DNA of 46,319 nt, from the NCBI GenBank assembly GCA_030625775.1, contig DAOUQC010000035.1, forward strand, positions 1 through 46,319. The letters are read 5' to 3'. The position numbers and the translations under genes were made by a program. The stretch's first letter is position 1; the number at the start of each line of letters is the position of its first letter. Positions 7,095 through 16,832 of this stretch are shown one piece after another. Under the pieces are notes generated by a model. The model was not told the DNA's origin. It saw nothing but the letters and a program-made list of their open reading frames with translations, and made no database searches. This DNA comes from Verrucomicrobiota bacterium. Lineage in GTDB: Bacteria > Verrucomicrobiota > Verrucomicrobiia > Verrucomicrobiales > DEV007.

Positions 7095-9617
7095 ATGAGC
7101 AAAGCAATTAAGGAGAAAAAGAAGGCAAGTGTTGCCGCGGGCTTGAAGCGTTCATCAAAGGCGAATGGGGCTTTCAAAACGATTTGTTCCGTAGAGGAAT
7201 TCAAAGTATCCGTCCGCAACCATTTGGTACGCACTTTGGCCCATAACCCGGCCGCCGCCACCCAGACAGACTGGTGGATTGCTGTGAGCCTGGCGGTGAG
7301 GGATCAAATCCTCGAACGTTCGAGCGAGTCGATGACCGTGCACTCCGAGCAGAACGTGCGGCGAGTGTATTATTTGTCTCTGGAGTATTTGATGGGGCGC
7401 TTGTTGGAAAATAATTTGATCAGCACGGGCTTGATGGAAGTTGCGAGCGAGGCTTTGCGGGAACTGGATGAAGATCTCGATGGTTTGTTAAAAGAGGGGC
7501 CGGACATGGGTCTGGGCAATGGAGGGCTGGGGCGTTTGGCGGCTTGTTTCATGGATTCCCTTTCGACGCTGGATTACCCGGCGGTGGGTTATGGCATCCA
7601 TTATGAGTTTGGTTTGTTCCGCCAGGAAATTGTCAATGGTGAGCAGATGGAGAAGCCGGACGCGTGGAGACGCTTTGGCAATCCCTGGGAAATCGTACGA
7701 CCGGAGTATGCTGTAAAAGTTAATTTGTATGGCAAGGTGGAGACCCATTTTGATGACATGGGAGAAGGGCGTCCTGTTTGGGGGGACACCCGGTCGATCG
7801 TCGGAGTGCCGTGGGACATCCCGGTGGCGGGTTATGGCTGCTCGACGGTGAACTTTTTGCGCTTGTGGGAGTCCCGGGCTTCGCGTGATTTTGATCTGAA
7901 GGTTTTTAATGACGGGGGTTACGTTGAAGCAGTCCAGGAAAAGGCGGAAAGCGAAAGTGTGTCGAAGGTGCTCTACCCGAACGATGAGACTGAAGCGGGG
8001 AAAGAGCTGAGATTAGTGCAGCAATACTTTTTTGTTGCCTGCTCGCTCAGTGATATCATTCGCCGTCACCAGCGTAGCAATAACACCTGGGACAGCTTTC
8101 CGGAGAAGGTGGCGGTACAGCTCAACGACACCCACCCGGCAGTGGCGATTGCCGAGTTGATGCGCTTGTTGCTCGACGAGGAGGTGCTGCCGTGGGACCA
8201 GGCATGGGCTATTTGCCAAAAAACTTTTTCCTACACCAATCACACCTTGTTACCCGAGGCCTTGGAGCGTTGGAGCGTGCCTTTGTTTGAGAAAGTACTG
8301 CCGCGTCATTTACAGATCATTTTTGAGATCAACCGGAGGTTTTTGAAAACTGAAGTTGAGAATAAGTGGCCGGGTGACAGCGATAAAAAACGCACCTTGT
8401 CACTGATTGAAGAAGGTCATCCACGGATGATCCACATGGCACATCTGGCCATTCTAGGCAGCCACAAGGTCAATGGGGTGGCGGCGATGCACACCGACCT
8501 GTTAAAATCGTATCTGTTTCCTGAATTTGCCGAACTGTATCCTGATCGTTTCACCAATATGACCAATGGGGTGACCCCGAGACGTTGGTTGAAGGTGTGC
8601 AATCCCGAGTTGGCAGCGTTGATTGATCGTACGATTGGTGTTGACTGGCCCAAGGATTTGGATTGCCTGCGGGATTTGGAGGAATCTTTGCATGATAAAA
8701 AATTCTGCAAAGAGTTCGCCGAAATCAAGCGGGACAATAAAGTTCGCTTGGCTGAGTTGATCCAGCAGCAGTGCGGTATCGAAGTCAGCCCGGACGCTAT
8801 TTTTGATGTGCAGATCAAACGTTTGCATGAGTACAAACGCCAGCATCTGAATCTCTTGTATATTTTGACTCTCTACCGGCGTTTGCTCCGGGATCCGGAT
8901 TTGGACATTGTTCCGCGGGTATTTATTTTTGGTGCTAAAGCGGCGCCGGGTTATGTTTTAGCGAAGGAGATCATCCATGCGATCAATGCCGTGGCGGATA
9001 AAATCAATAATGACGAGCGTATTCAGGACAAGATCAAAATTGCTTTTATTCCTAACTACGGAGTGACGATTGCGGAAAAGATCATTCCGGCTGCCGATGT
9101 CAGTGAGCAGATTTCCACGGCGGGCAAAGAGGCATCGGGAACGGGCAATATGAAGCTGGCTTTAAATGGAGCCTTGACCCTGGGAACTCTGGACGGAGCT
9201 AATGTTGAGATTCTGGAGGAAGTGGGTGAAGACAACATATTTATCTTCGGCTTGAAGGAAGCGGAAGTGGAGACTTTGTGGAAAGATGGATATTCTTCCT
9301 ATGACTACTACTGGGACAATGAAGAGTTGCGGGGTGTCATTGATTGGTTGAGTTCGGATTATTTCAGCGGCGACAGTAATGATTTTGCAGGTATTCGTCA
9401 CAGCCTGCTCGACGGTGGTGATCCTTACCTCGTGCTTGCGGATTACGCAGCCTATGTGGAGGCCCAGAGAGAAGTGGACCTGGCTTATCGTAATCAGGAT
9501 AGTTGGGTGAAAAAGACAATTCTGAACACTGCCCGGATGGGAAAATTTTCATCAGACCGTACGATCAAGGAATATGCGGAAGTTATCTGGAAATTGTCAC
9601 CAGTGCATGTGCCTTAG
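7095..9617 (+). CDS. glgP: Glycogen/starch phosphorylase
   Basis: This 840-residue GT35 enzyme releases glucose 1-phosphate from glycogen or maltodextrin. Diagnostic segments are [42 protein letters not shown], the NGVTPRRWL block, [15 protein letters not shown], and the pyridoxal-phosphate site [14 protein letters not shown] with the Schiff-base lysine at Lys687. Length matches the family (about 800-850), and the N-terminal 30 residues are a lysine-rich extension. It acts in the cytoplasm. It stands alone in its orientation after the FKBP terminator. No other glycogen gene is in the window, so the pathway must be scattered. Confidence 0.96.
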   Translation: MSKAIKEKKKASVAAGLKRSSKANGAFKTICSVEEFKVSVRNHLVRTLAHNPAAATQTDWWIAVSLAVRDQILERSSESMTVHSEQNVRRVYYLSLEYLMGRLLENNLISTGLMEVASEALRELDEDLDGLLKEGPDMGLGNGGLGRLAACFMDSLSTLDYPAVGYGIHYEFGLFRQEIVNGEQMEKPDAWRRFGNPWEIVRPEYAVKVNLYGKVETHFDDMGEGRPVWGDTRSIVGVPWDIPVAGYGCSTVNFLRLWESRASRDFDLKVFNDGGYVEAVQEKAESESVSKVLYPNDETEAGKELRLVQQYFFVACSLSDIIRRHQRSNNTWDSFPEKVAVQLNDTHPAVAIAELMRLLLDEEVLPWDQAWAICQKTFSYTNHTLLPEALERWSVPLFEKVLPRHLQIIFEINRRFLKTEVENKWPGDSDKKRTLSLIEEGHPRMIHMAHLAILGSHKVNGVAAMHTDLLKSYLFPEFAELYPDRFTNMTNGVTPRRWLKVCNPELAALIDRTIGVDWPKDLDCLRDLEESLHDKKFCKEFAEIKRDNKVRLAELIQQQCGIEVSPDAIFDVQIKRLHEYKRQHLNLLYILTLYRRLLRDPDLDIVPRVFIFGAKAAPGYVLAKEIIHAINAVADKINNDERIQDKIKIAFIPNYGVTIAEKIIPAADVSEQISTAGKEASGTGNMKLALNGALTLGTLDGANVEILEEVGEDNIFIFGLKEAEVETLWKDGYSSYDYYWDNEELRGVIDWLSSDYFSGDSNDFAGIRHSLLDGGDPYLVLADYAAYVEAQREVDLAYRNQDSWVKKTILNTARMGKFSSDRTIKEYAEVIWKLSPVHVP

Positions 9618-9633
9618 AGCTGAATATAGATAG

Positions 9634-9654
9634 AAAACAATGCGCTTGTGTTTT
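9634..9654. terminator. Weak candidate bidirectional terminator
   Basis: In the 48-bp gap between the convergent glgP and sulfatase genes, AAAACAA and TTGTGTTTT form an AT-rich imperfect hairpin around TGCGC. With A and T flanks it could terminate in either direction. The stem is weak. Confidence 0.25.
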
Positions 9655-9665
9655 GGATTGAACCG

Positions 9666-11264
9666 TTAAGGAACAAGCCATTTGGGTGCAATCTGATCCG
9701 GGGCATCGGCCGTCACCATCCAATGCAGTAGCTTGGTTTTCATTTCGTGTTCGATGTGCGTGTGATCCGGTCTGCCCGCTAGATTGTTGTACTCGTCCGG
9801 ATCGGTTTTCATGTTATACAATTCGCTGTAGCCGTCCGGGTAATAAATATATTTCCAGCGTCTGGTTCGAATCATTTTTGCGTCAGGATAGCGAACACCC
9901 TTGATGCCCTTGCCCTTTTCAAAATAAAAATCCTGCCCTCGAGTGATCACCTCGGGTATAATATTTTCACTGAAGACAGCATCACGCGGCCTGTAATTTT
10001 CCCCGGTGTCACTGATAAGAGGTGCCAAGCTGCGCCCCTGGTTTTTTTTGGGCTCAGGTAAACCCGCCAGCTCGAACAGAGTAGGCATCAAATCGATGGT
10101 CTCCACTAATTCGTCGTACTGTTTTGGACGAACGTGCCCGGGGTAGCTGATGATGAAAGGCACTCGTACGGATTCTTCGAAGAAGGCATTTTTCCCCATC
10201 ATGCCGTGTTTCAGCAACTGGTCGCCGTGATCGGAACTGAAGGCGATGATGGTATTGCCGGCTTGCCCGGTTTCCTCCAGAGTTTTCAGGATCAGGCCTA
10301 TCTCCTTGTCAATCTGGCTGATGGCGGCGTAGTAACTACGGTAGATCCATTGCAAGCGTTTGCGATCCATGTCATGTGGAGGTTTTTTGCCACGCAGGAT
10401 TAATTTTTGCAGCGGAGGAGGCAGGCGTTTGATATCTTCCAGCGTAGTTAATTTGGGTAGGGGAATATCGATCTTGTTGTACATCCGGTCGTATGGAACC
10501 GGAATCTCATAGGGCGAATGCGGTTTCCAGAATGAGCTGTAGAGAAAGAATGCTTTGTCTTTGGATGCCAATTCCTTGAGATGGTGCCGGGTGCGTTGGC
10601 CAACCCATGCGGTATCGGTATAAGCTTCATCGATGGCGGCCCGGAAGGGGTTGCTTCCAGCTTCGATATTTTTTGCGTAAGCCCGATAACGAATCTTTTT
10701 GTGTGGGTCGTGTTGATCGCGCCATTTCACGTAATCGGAAAATTGATCGAGATAAGGGACGGCATCGTGGAGTTCGACAATATCAAATCCGGTGCGTTTT
10801 GCTTCTTTAACCGTTGGAGGGAACAGGTGCAGTTTTCCTACAGAAGCGGTGGTGTATCCAGCATCCTTGAGTCGTGCCTGCATCAGAATCTCACCTTTAT
10901 CCAGCGGGGTGTAGTTGACCCGGTTTTTGTGCGAATGCGGATAACGTCCGGTGAAAAAGCTCACTCGGGATGGCACGCAGACCGGGGATTGCACAAAAGC
11001 ATGAGTGAAGTTGGCAGATTGTCTGGCCAGTCGATCCAAATTGGGGGTAAGGATGATCTTGTTGCCGTTTGCACCCAGACAATCCCAGCGTTGCTGGTCG
11101 GTCATGATGAAAAGGATGTTGGGACGACGGTGGGGAGCTTGGTCGGCAGCAATGGCGGGGGATAATCCCGAAACCAAAAGCCAGGCAGCGAAAATTGTTT
11201 TAAGAGTGCAAAAAAGGCCCGTGTTTAATCCATTCATGTTCCGATGCTTTATATTTTTTCTCAT
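9666..11264 (-). CDS. Secreted sulfatase (type I, formylglycine)
   Basis: This 532-residue protein has a leader that ends around AIAA (residues 37-40). The alkaline-phosphatase-fold sulfatase domain starts at RPNILFIMTDQQRWDCLG, with metal-binding aspartates near residue 55. The sulfatase signature is C96-V-P-S-R100 followed by VSFFTGRYPHSH; Cys96 would be converted to formylglycine. Other expected segments are SVGKLHLFP, SFWKPHSPYEIP and IAFSSDHGDQLLKHG. It hydrolyses a sulfate ester, probably on a polysaccharide, outside the cytoplasm. It lies 60 bp downstream of the GH123-like gene in the same direction, suggesting joint action on a sulfated glycan. The alternative start Met10 keeps the leader. 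Confidence 0.92.
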   Translation of the reverse strand: MRKNIKHRNMNGLNTGLFCTLKTIFAAWLLVSGLSPAIAADQAPHRRPNILFIMTDQQRWDCLGANGNKIILTPNLDRLARQSANFTHAFVQSPVCVPSRVSFFTGRYPHSHKNRVNYTPLDKGEILMQARLKDAGYTTASVGKLHLFPPTVKEAKRTGFDIVELHDAVPYLDQFSDYVKWRDQHDPHKKIRYRAYAKNIEAGSNPFRAAIDEAYTDTAWVGQRTRHHLKELASKDKAFFLYSSFWKPHSPYEIPVPYDRMYNKIDIPLPKLTTLEDIKRLPPPLQKLILRGKKPPHDMDRKRLQWIYRSYYAAISQIDKEIGLILKTLEETGQAGNTIIAFSSDHGDQLLKHGMMGKNAFFEESVRVPFIISYPGHVRPKQYDELVETIDLMPTLFELAGLPEPKKNQGRSLAPLISDTGENYRPRDAVFSENIIPEVITRGQDFYFEKGKGIKGVRYPDAKMIRTRRWKYIYYPDGYSELYNMKTDPDEYNNLAGRPDHTHIEHEMKTKLLHWMVTADAPDQIAPKWLVP

Positions 11265-11324
11265 AAGCTCAAGAGTAAATTTGAGGGGTGTGAGCTAAAA
11301 CAGGTTCTTCAGAAAAAAATGCGG

Positions 11325-14093
11325 CTATTTTTCAAAAAAGGGTCCTGCTATGGCCTCAAGCACCTGGCTTGATTCTGAACACAATTCGCCCGAAGCGCTG
11401 GTGATCTGCATTTTGAGTGAGTAAGTTCCGGGGCTGAGCTTGAAGGTGTCGAGCGCCAGTTGCGCGTTACTCATCAGATCTTGTTTTTGAACCGTCTGGA
11501 TTTCCCCTTTATCATCAAGCAAGGATGCCGTCATCGTGTGGCTGCCCTTTTTTACAGAACTCAGGCCAATGACATCAAAGGAGAGCGGGAGCTTTGATGC
11601 AGGCAGGAGCAAGTGTCGCGAGGCTTCTACCCGGGAGATAAGCGGTTTGGAGGCAGCCAGCAATTTTGCGGATCCGATATCAAAAGTGATTGAAGTTTTG
11701 TCCAGATAGTCGGATTCAGAAATGAAAAGTTGGAGGGTTTGGATGTTTTTCCAAGGGGCGGATCCGAGGGCGGTGGTATCGATCAATTCCCGGATGGAAA
11801 ACCGAAGGGGGATCCAGACCCGTTGTTGGTCACCAAGATCTTTTCTTATTTCATAGAGTCTTCCGGGCTCACCGTAATTTCTGATGCTGAGACCGAAGGG
11901 TGTTTTGTCATCGGCTACTTCGTCACGATCTGAATCGATGCGAATCATAAATTCCAGGAAATCATAAGAACTGAGATCCAGGTCGCCATCTTTAAAAATC
12001 CGTCGAATCCGAGGCCAGCCAACGAGGTAGGCGGCATTGCCGCCTTTGCTGTGATCGACTTTGACTTTCCAGCGTAGGCCGAGTTTTCCGTCCGGGGAGG
12101 CGTCATTGGATATTTTAATTTGTCCTTCAATGGTGTCATTTTTCCATTCGGTAAATCCTCCGCCGACATCGCGAGAGGTCACCAGACCTTTTGCTATCGC
12201 ATCAACAAGGATCGTCTCGGCATTCGTCTGGTCTTTTGCTTGTGTATTGCCGACCAAAACAGAAGGAGCCGGCCCCTTTTTTTCAGCAGGATAAACGAGC
12301 AGATCTTCAATCATCGTGGCTAGACGCCAGCGGCGGGCATTGAATTCTTCTGATGGCCACATGCCGCCGGACAGGTAGCGTTGTTGCACTTGGATGGCAT
12401 CCCAATTTTCTTGCAGCATGGCTTTGGCTGCGGCAACTTGCTGTTGGCATTTGGGATTGCTCGAAGTTTCGCGTTCAAAGACGGCTTGTTGCAAAGTGTA
12501 GAGATAACGGGCGTCATCACGGCCTTCCCGAAAACATTCCCAGTAAATCGGAGGAATGATCTCGCCGGCTTCGTCAATTCGCACACCGCAGCCCGATTGC
12601 AGGCTGCGCAGATAGTCGAATGGGTCGGGGGCCATCGTCCATGACCAATGCCAGGGAATGAGCGTTGTGTAGCCGCTGCGCCAGAAACCAAAGCCGTAAG
12701 TCATCCGCCCTCCTTTGCACATGATGAGCCGGTTTTTTCTCTCCCCTGCATTGTGATTCGGGTAGCTCCAGTATTCGTGGCGTTTTTGACTGATAATTTT
12801 ATTAAAAGGGATGGCGTAAGGTTGAGAGCACCAGACATCGACGTAGGGGGCGTAATCGAGGGCGTCGGGAGCAGTGGGAAATTTTGTGATGTAGGTTGGT
12901 ATGCCGGCGGCGTGCACGGCTTGGAACACCTTGATCCCAAATTCCTTGTGTGAAGCAGCCACTTCGTCGAGCGGACAACAGATCATCGGTGGCAAACCTC
13001 GTGCGATGCGGTCTTTTTCGAAGTCGCGGAAAAGTTTTGTCAGTCGCTGGTAAAATTCGGGTGGTGGCATTTTATTGATTTTCCAATGGCTCTCCCTTTT
13101 CCCTCCGGGAGTCGTTTCCCGGTAAATTCGAGCGATGGCATTGCCGCCAAGGATGGGGATTCGGCCTTTCATTCCGCTGGCTTTCAGGCGTTCGATTTCT
13201 TCCTCGTTTTGAATCAATATCTTGCTCGCATCTTTGTTGGTGATCAGGTAGAGGGTGGGATACTGGTCGATACCGTATTCGCGCATGGCGCGGAATTCGT
13301 TGGTGCTGGCTTTCTGGTAAAAGGCTTCGTCTTTGTCTTTGTAGCTTGGTCGGTCCCGTGTTCGGTAGTAAGCCGTATAGTGTTTTGCGGGATCTTGTTT
13401 CAGTGGGAAACCCAGCACCCGCAGCGACAGGGGGATTTTTACAAGCTGACCGGAAGCATCGTCTTGAAGACTTACTGTTCCCCGGTAAATACCGGCGGTG
13501 GCGTCATCAGGCACATGAATCTGAATCCACCAACGTTGGCTTTCGCGAGCGGGTGAACTGTGGACGTCGATACGTTCAAGTAATTCGGGAACCCGCCGGT
13601 AGGTTTCGCGTGAGGCGTAGCGAGGGTAGCCGATGTTCCAATAGGTTTGCAGTCGAACGGTTAGCTGCATTTTATTGATTTTTTTCCCACTGGGGCCGGT
13701 CAGATCCGAAACCTGGACACGGAAGTTTTTGAGATCCCGCAGCGGGTAAATACTGAGTGTGACGGGCTCCCATTCTCCGGGAGTGGCGAATGCGCTCAAG
13801 TCTCCGAGCAAGCGCTCACTTTCCAGTGGGCGGGTATTGGCTTGAACAGGCTCGGTGATGGGGCGTTTAAAGAGAATGTAGCCGCGCTTTTTTTCCTCTT
13901 TTGTAGGTATGGGGATTGGGGCGGTTTCCACAAAAGGCATCTCACGGTAGTTGTCGGGAACCGTCGCTTGTTTGCGAGCCTGTCGATTTGCTTGGTCAGT
14001 CGCAGTAAGAGAGGTAGACAAAGTTCCCGAAAAGATGATCAGAGTCAGGGTGCCTGCAAGAGGAAGAAGGGAAGGCTTGATAGGTGAATTCAC
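11325..14093 (-). CDS. Secreted GH123/DUF4091-like glycoside hydrolase
   Basis: This 922-residue protein has a signal-type N-terminus. A beta-sandwich region (about 90-230) carries GEWEPVTLSIYPLRDLKNFRV and VPDDATAGIYRGTVSLQ, as in the N-terminal domain of GH123/DUF4091 proteins. A TIM-barrel-like region (about 235-560) follows, with PPMICCPLDEVAASH; the adjacent Asp376-Glu377 matches the catalytic Asp-Glu pair of GH123 beta-N-acetylgalactosaminidases. SYPNHNAGERKNRLIMCKGG and the DUF4091 segment YWECFREGRDDARYLYTLQ come next. The C-terminal 350 residues look like carbohydrate-binding beta domains. It likely cleaves a hexosamine-containing or sulfated glycan, with the sulfatase 60 bp downstream. 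Substrate is unproven. Confidence 0.78.
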   Translation of the reverse strand: MNSPIKPSLLPLAGTLTLIIFSGTLSTSLTATDQANRQARKQATVPDNYREMPFVETAPIPIPTKEEKKRGYILFKRPITEPVQANTRPLESERLLGDLSAFATPGEWEPVTLSIYPLRDLKNFRVQVSDLTGPSGKKINKMQLTVRLQTYWNIGYPRYASRETYRRVPELLERIDVHSSPARESQRWWIQIHVPDDATAGIYRGTVSLQDDASGQLVKIPLSLRVLGFPLKQDPAKHYTAYYRTRDRPSYKDKDEAFYQKASTNEFRAMREYGIDQYPTLYLITNKDASKILIQNEEEIERLKASGMKGRIPILGGNAIARIYRETTPGGKRESHWKINKMPPPEFYQRLTKLFRDFEKDRIARGLPPMICCPLDEVAASHKEFGIKVFQAVHAAGIPTYITKFPTAPDALDYAPYVDVWCSQPYAIPFNKIISQKRHEYWSYPNHNAGERKNRLIMCKGGRMTYGFGFWRSGYTTLIPWHWSWTMAPDPFDYLRSLQSGCGVRIDEAGEIIPPIYWECFREGRDDARYLYTLQQAVFERETSSNPKCQQQVAAAKAMLQENWDAIQVQQRYLSGGMWPSEEFNARRWRLATMIEDLLVYPAEKKGPAPSVLVGNTQAKDQTNAETILVDAIAKGLVTSRDVGGGFTEWKNDTIEGQIKISNDASPDGKLGLRWKVKVDHSKGGNAAYLVGWPRIRRIFKDGDLDLSSYDFLEFMIRIDSDRDEVADDKTPFGLSIRNYGEPGRLYEIRKDLGDQQRVWIPLRFSIRELIDTTALGSAPWKNIQTLQLFISESDYLDKTSITFDIGSAKLLAASKPLISRVEASRHLLLPASKLPLSFDVIGLSSVKKGSHTMTASLLDDKGEIQTVQKQDLMSNAQLALDTFKLSPGTYSLKMQITSASGELCSESSQVLEAIAGPFFEK

Positions 14094-14305
14094 GTTTTAT
14101 CCATAGCGTCAGGGAGGAGTATTTCAAGATTCGATTCTGTCAGGCTCATTTTGTGCAAATCTTGCCAGTGCTTGCCCAATAGTTGCTTGCTTCTACTAGC
14201 AATGCACAGGGAGAGCTTCTACCTATGGGGAAAATTGGGTAGACTGGTTACATATTCATGTCCATCTGTTGAGCGCTAACGCTGCCGGACAGTCCAATTT
14301 TGCCA

Positions 14306-15853
14306 ATGAAAACGCTGTCTGCCATTCTGTTCATTTTTCCATTTGCTGGAGCCCTGTTTGCGCAGGATGCGGGTGATGGAGTCAAGGCAAACACCAAGCA
14401 GGGAGGGGGTGAATGGCAAAAAGCTAAAAAAACGCCATCCGCCCTTTATCTCAGGCAAAGTCCTGGGGGTGTAGCCGATGATTACAAGGCCAGCGATTTT
14501 GGCCTGGGGGACAACTACATCGACAAGTTGATTCCCTATCCTCCCAGTGACAAAGGGGTGCGTACGCCTTTTGATCTCTGGCGATATGGTGGGAAAGATG
14601 GCTCGTCGTTCACTACTCCCTCACTGCCGATGTCGTGGCAGAAGTGGGTGATATTCCACCAGAAGCAGAAGCCGGAACTGATGCAGGATGTGCGGGAATA
14701 CATGAAGTTGCGTTATAAGCTTGATGGCACGGCTATTACTGGAAAAAAAATGTCCGGGGGCCGTAAAAAAATCATGGCCGGACCGGTGGCACGTTTGCCG
14801 GAGGGACTTGAGAGCTTTGAAGCTCTTGTCGGAATGTCGGCAGATGAAATTCGCAAACGGGATTTTTTCCCCTACAAACCTTTGGCCCACCCGCTTCATT
14901 CGACGGCGCACATGGTATTCCCTGACATGTGGATTCAAGCGCATCCGGAGCATGAACGCTTCGACGTTGGACACGATTTTCCGGATGCCTATTTGCCTGA
15001 ATTTCCTCCTCCTCTGTTCCTGACTACCCACAAGGAAATGGGTGACGTGAGTCGGGGCAGGGAGATCACTATGGGCAATTATTGGGAAATATTCGAAGGC
15101 TTGCTGACTCCCGAGCAGATGGAGGGCTTGAAGGAGCTTCTGCGCCCTACGCCAACCACTTGGTTTAACCAAACATCCCATCGTGTTACTCTTGAGCCTA
15201 GTATTGGTGTGAGTTGTATGGATTGTCACGTGAACGGACATACCAACGGGGCTTTCGAATTGGCGCCGGACACGCGCCCCAATCAATCACGTCTGCGGGT
15301 GGATACGCCGAGTATGCGCGGCAATTACAATATGATGCAATTGTCTTCAAAGCGGTCCGTGCGCAGTATGGATCATTTTTCGGAGATCGAAGAATATTTT
15401 GACGGTGATCCGGGCATGATGCAGCACATTGGCCCCCGTGGGGCGCAGCGTTCAGTGACCAACAGGATGGGGGATTTTAATGCGATCATCGATTTTTCAC
15501 CTGCTCCAAAATTGGGGCCACTGGGAAAGCTGTTTGCTGAAAAAGCGACCGAGCAGGAGTTGCGGGGGGAAAAGCTTTTCCACGGCAAGGCCCGTTGTGT
15601 CCAGTGCCACTACGGGCCGGCTTTCACGGATGACTACATGCATGATTTGCAGGTGGAACGTTTCTACACCGGGCGTCCAGAGGGGCCGATCAAGACTTTT
15701 GCATTGCGGGGTATTAAGGATTCTCCGCCGTACTTGCACGATGGTCGCTGCCCGACTCTGCATGATGCGGTTGAGTTTTTTAATACGGTGCTCGAATTGA
15801 AGCTCGGTAAACAGGAAAAGGAAGATCTGGTGGCCTTTCTGCTTTGTTTGTGA
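14306..15853 (+). CDS. Periplasmic diheme cytochrome c, peroxidase/MauG-related
   Basis: The protein has 515 residues with a signal peptide ending at ALFAQ (residue 20). Two heme c sites are present: CMDCH at 304-308 and CVQCH at 431-435. The C-terminal part, FALRGIKDSPPYLHDGRCPTLHDAVEFFN, is the hallmark of the bacterial cytochrome c peroxidase/MauG superfamily. The 280-residue stretch before the first heme is unlike the short lead-in of classical CcpA and contains many His and Met residues. A role in periplasmic redox chemistry is likely; the electron partner is unknown. ATG 14306 is chosen over the TTG six bases upstream because it starts a clean signal peptide. The 14094-14305 gap shows no gene. 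Confidence 0.82.
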   Translation: MKTLSAILFIFPFAGALFAQDAGDGVKANTKQGGGEWQKAKKTPSALYLRQSPGGVADDYKASDFGLGDNYIDKLIPYPPSDKGVRTPFDLWRYGGKDGSSFTTPSLPMSWQKWVIFHQKQKPELMQDVREYMKLRYKLDGTAITGKKMSGGRKKIMAGPVARLPEGLESFEALVGMSADEIRKRDFFPYKPLAHPLHSTAHMVFPDMWIQAHPEHERFDVGHDFPDAYLPEFPPPLFLTTHKEMGDVSRGREITMGNYWEIFEGLLTPEQMEGLKELLRPTPTTWFNQTSHRVTLEPSIGVSCMDCHVNGHTNGAFELAPDTRPNQSRLRVDTPSMRGNYNMMQLSSKRSVRSMDHFSEIEEYFDGDPGMMQHIGPRGAQRSVTNRMGDFNAIIDFSPAPKLGPLGKLFAEKATEQELRGEKLFHGKARCVQCHYGPAFTDDYMHDLQVERFYTGRPEGPIKTFALRGIKDSPPYLHDGRCPTLHDAVEFFNTVLELKLGKQEKEDLVAFLLCL

Positions 15854-16045
15854 AGGCAAGGGCAGGAGTTTGCTGGATTTCCGGCTGGTTTTGTGGGTAG
15901 CGATAGGAAGATTTGCATGCCATTGGCGATGACAATAGCTTCGATCTTTGCTTAAAATTTATTATTCCGCCGATATGGCTGTTGGAATGGTCTAAGGTGA
16001 TTTGCCGTTTGCCCGAGGGGACAGGGCGTGGAAGATTTACACAGG

Positions 16046-16807
16046 ATGAAAAAGGCAGGTGTTCACAAAAGGGGAATCGCGCGTGTTTGCACGGTGGGGC
16101 AGTGGGTAAGGGTTGGTGTATTGGGGCTTGGAATGGCTCTGCTTTCCCCGCTATCCCAAGCGGCGGATGATGAAAAAAAGGAAAAGGACAAAAGTTCTTC
16201 ACTTGGAGGTTTGTTAAATAGCCTGAAAGATCTCAAGGTACCGGATTCGGTTTCGAAACTGCCTGAGCAGTTGAAGGAATTGAAAGATGCCTATTTGAAG
16301 ACGGCTCAAACGGTGGAGGATTTGCAGCAGGAAGTTGATGCTTTGCGCAAAGAGGTGAAATCCTTGCGAGAGGAACAGGCGCAGAAAAAAGACACGGTGG
16401 TGACAACTGGAGAGTCACTGCAAGTGCAGGAAGTGACAGCAGAACAGTTGGTGGCAGCTTTTGAAGAGGACAGTGCTTCCGCCAAGCAGAATTTCAAGGG
16501 GCGGTATATGAAAGTGGAGGGGGCTATCCAGGGATTTGAGACGAGAGTGAAGGAAATTGTGATTTTTTTACGTGCGGAAAGTTCGGATTCAAGGGTGAAG
16601 TGCAGTTTCAAACGCGATAATAATTTTCATGTGGAAGTGGTCAGTAATCAGGGGCGCTTAGTGAGTCGAAATGATCGGACAACCTTACTGACGATTGGCC
16701 AGCCCCTGACGATTGTGGGCACTTGCACTGGACGCGATATCGATGTGACCTTGGTGAATTGTCATGCGGAGGGCCTCGATGCAAAAAGAAAATTTGAGAG
16801 TGAGTGA
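16046..16807 (+). CDS. Secreted coiled-coil protein with OB-fold (tRNA_anti-like) domain
   Basis: About 253 residues. A basic n-region (MKKAGVHKRG) and hydrophobic core (VGVLGLGMALLSPLSQA) form a signal peptide. Residues around 60-110 are a heptad-rich coiled coil (EDLQQEVDALRKEVKSLREEQ). The C-terminal 125 residues fit the tRNA_anti-like OB-fold of exported proteins: AEQLVAAFEEDSASAKQNFK, GRYMKVEGAIQGFE, and GQPLTIVGTCTGRDIDVTLVNC. The ligand is unknown. A GTG at 16028 has a better Shine-Dalgarno (GAGGGG) but adds acidic residues before the leader, so 16046 is preferred. It is followed 25 bp later by the DUF3108 gene in the same direction. Confidence 0.6.
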   Translation: MKKAGVHKRGIARVCTVGQWVRVGVLGLGMALLSPLSQAADDEKKEKDKSSSLGGLLNSLKDLKVPDSVSKLPEQLKELKDAYLKTAQTVEDLQQEVDALRKEVKSLREEQAQKKDTVVTTGESLQVQEVTAEQLVAAFEEDSASAKQNFKGRYMKVEGAIQGFETRVKEIVIFLRAESSDSRVKCSFKRDNNFHVEVVSNQGRLVSRNDRTTLLTIGQPLTIVGTCTGRDIDVTLVNCHAEGLDAKRKFESE

Positions 16808-16832
16808 GATCGCAGGTGAATTCTAACACTAC

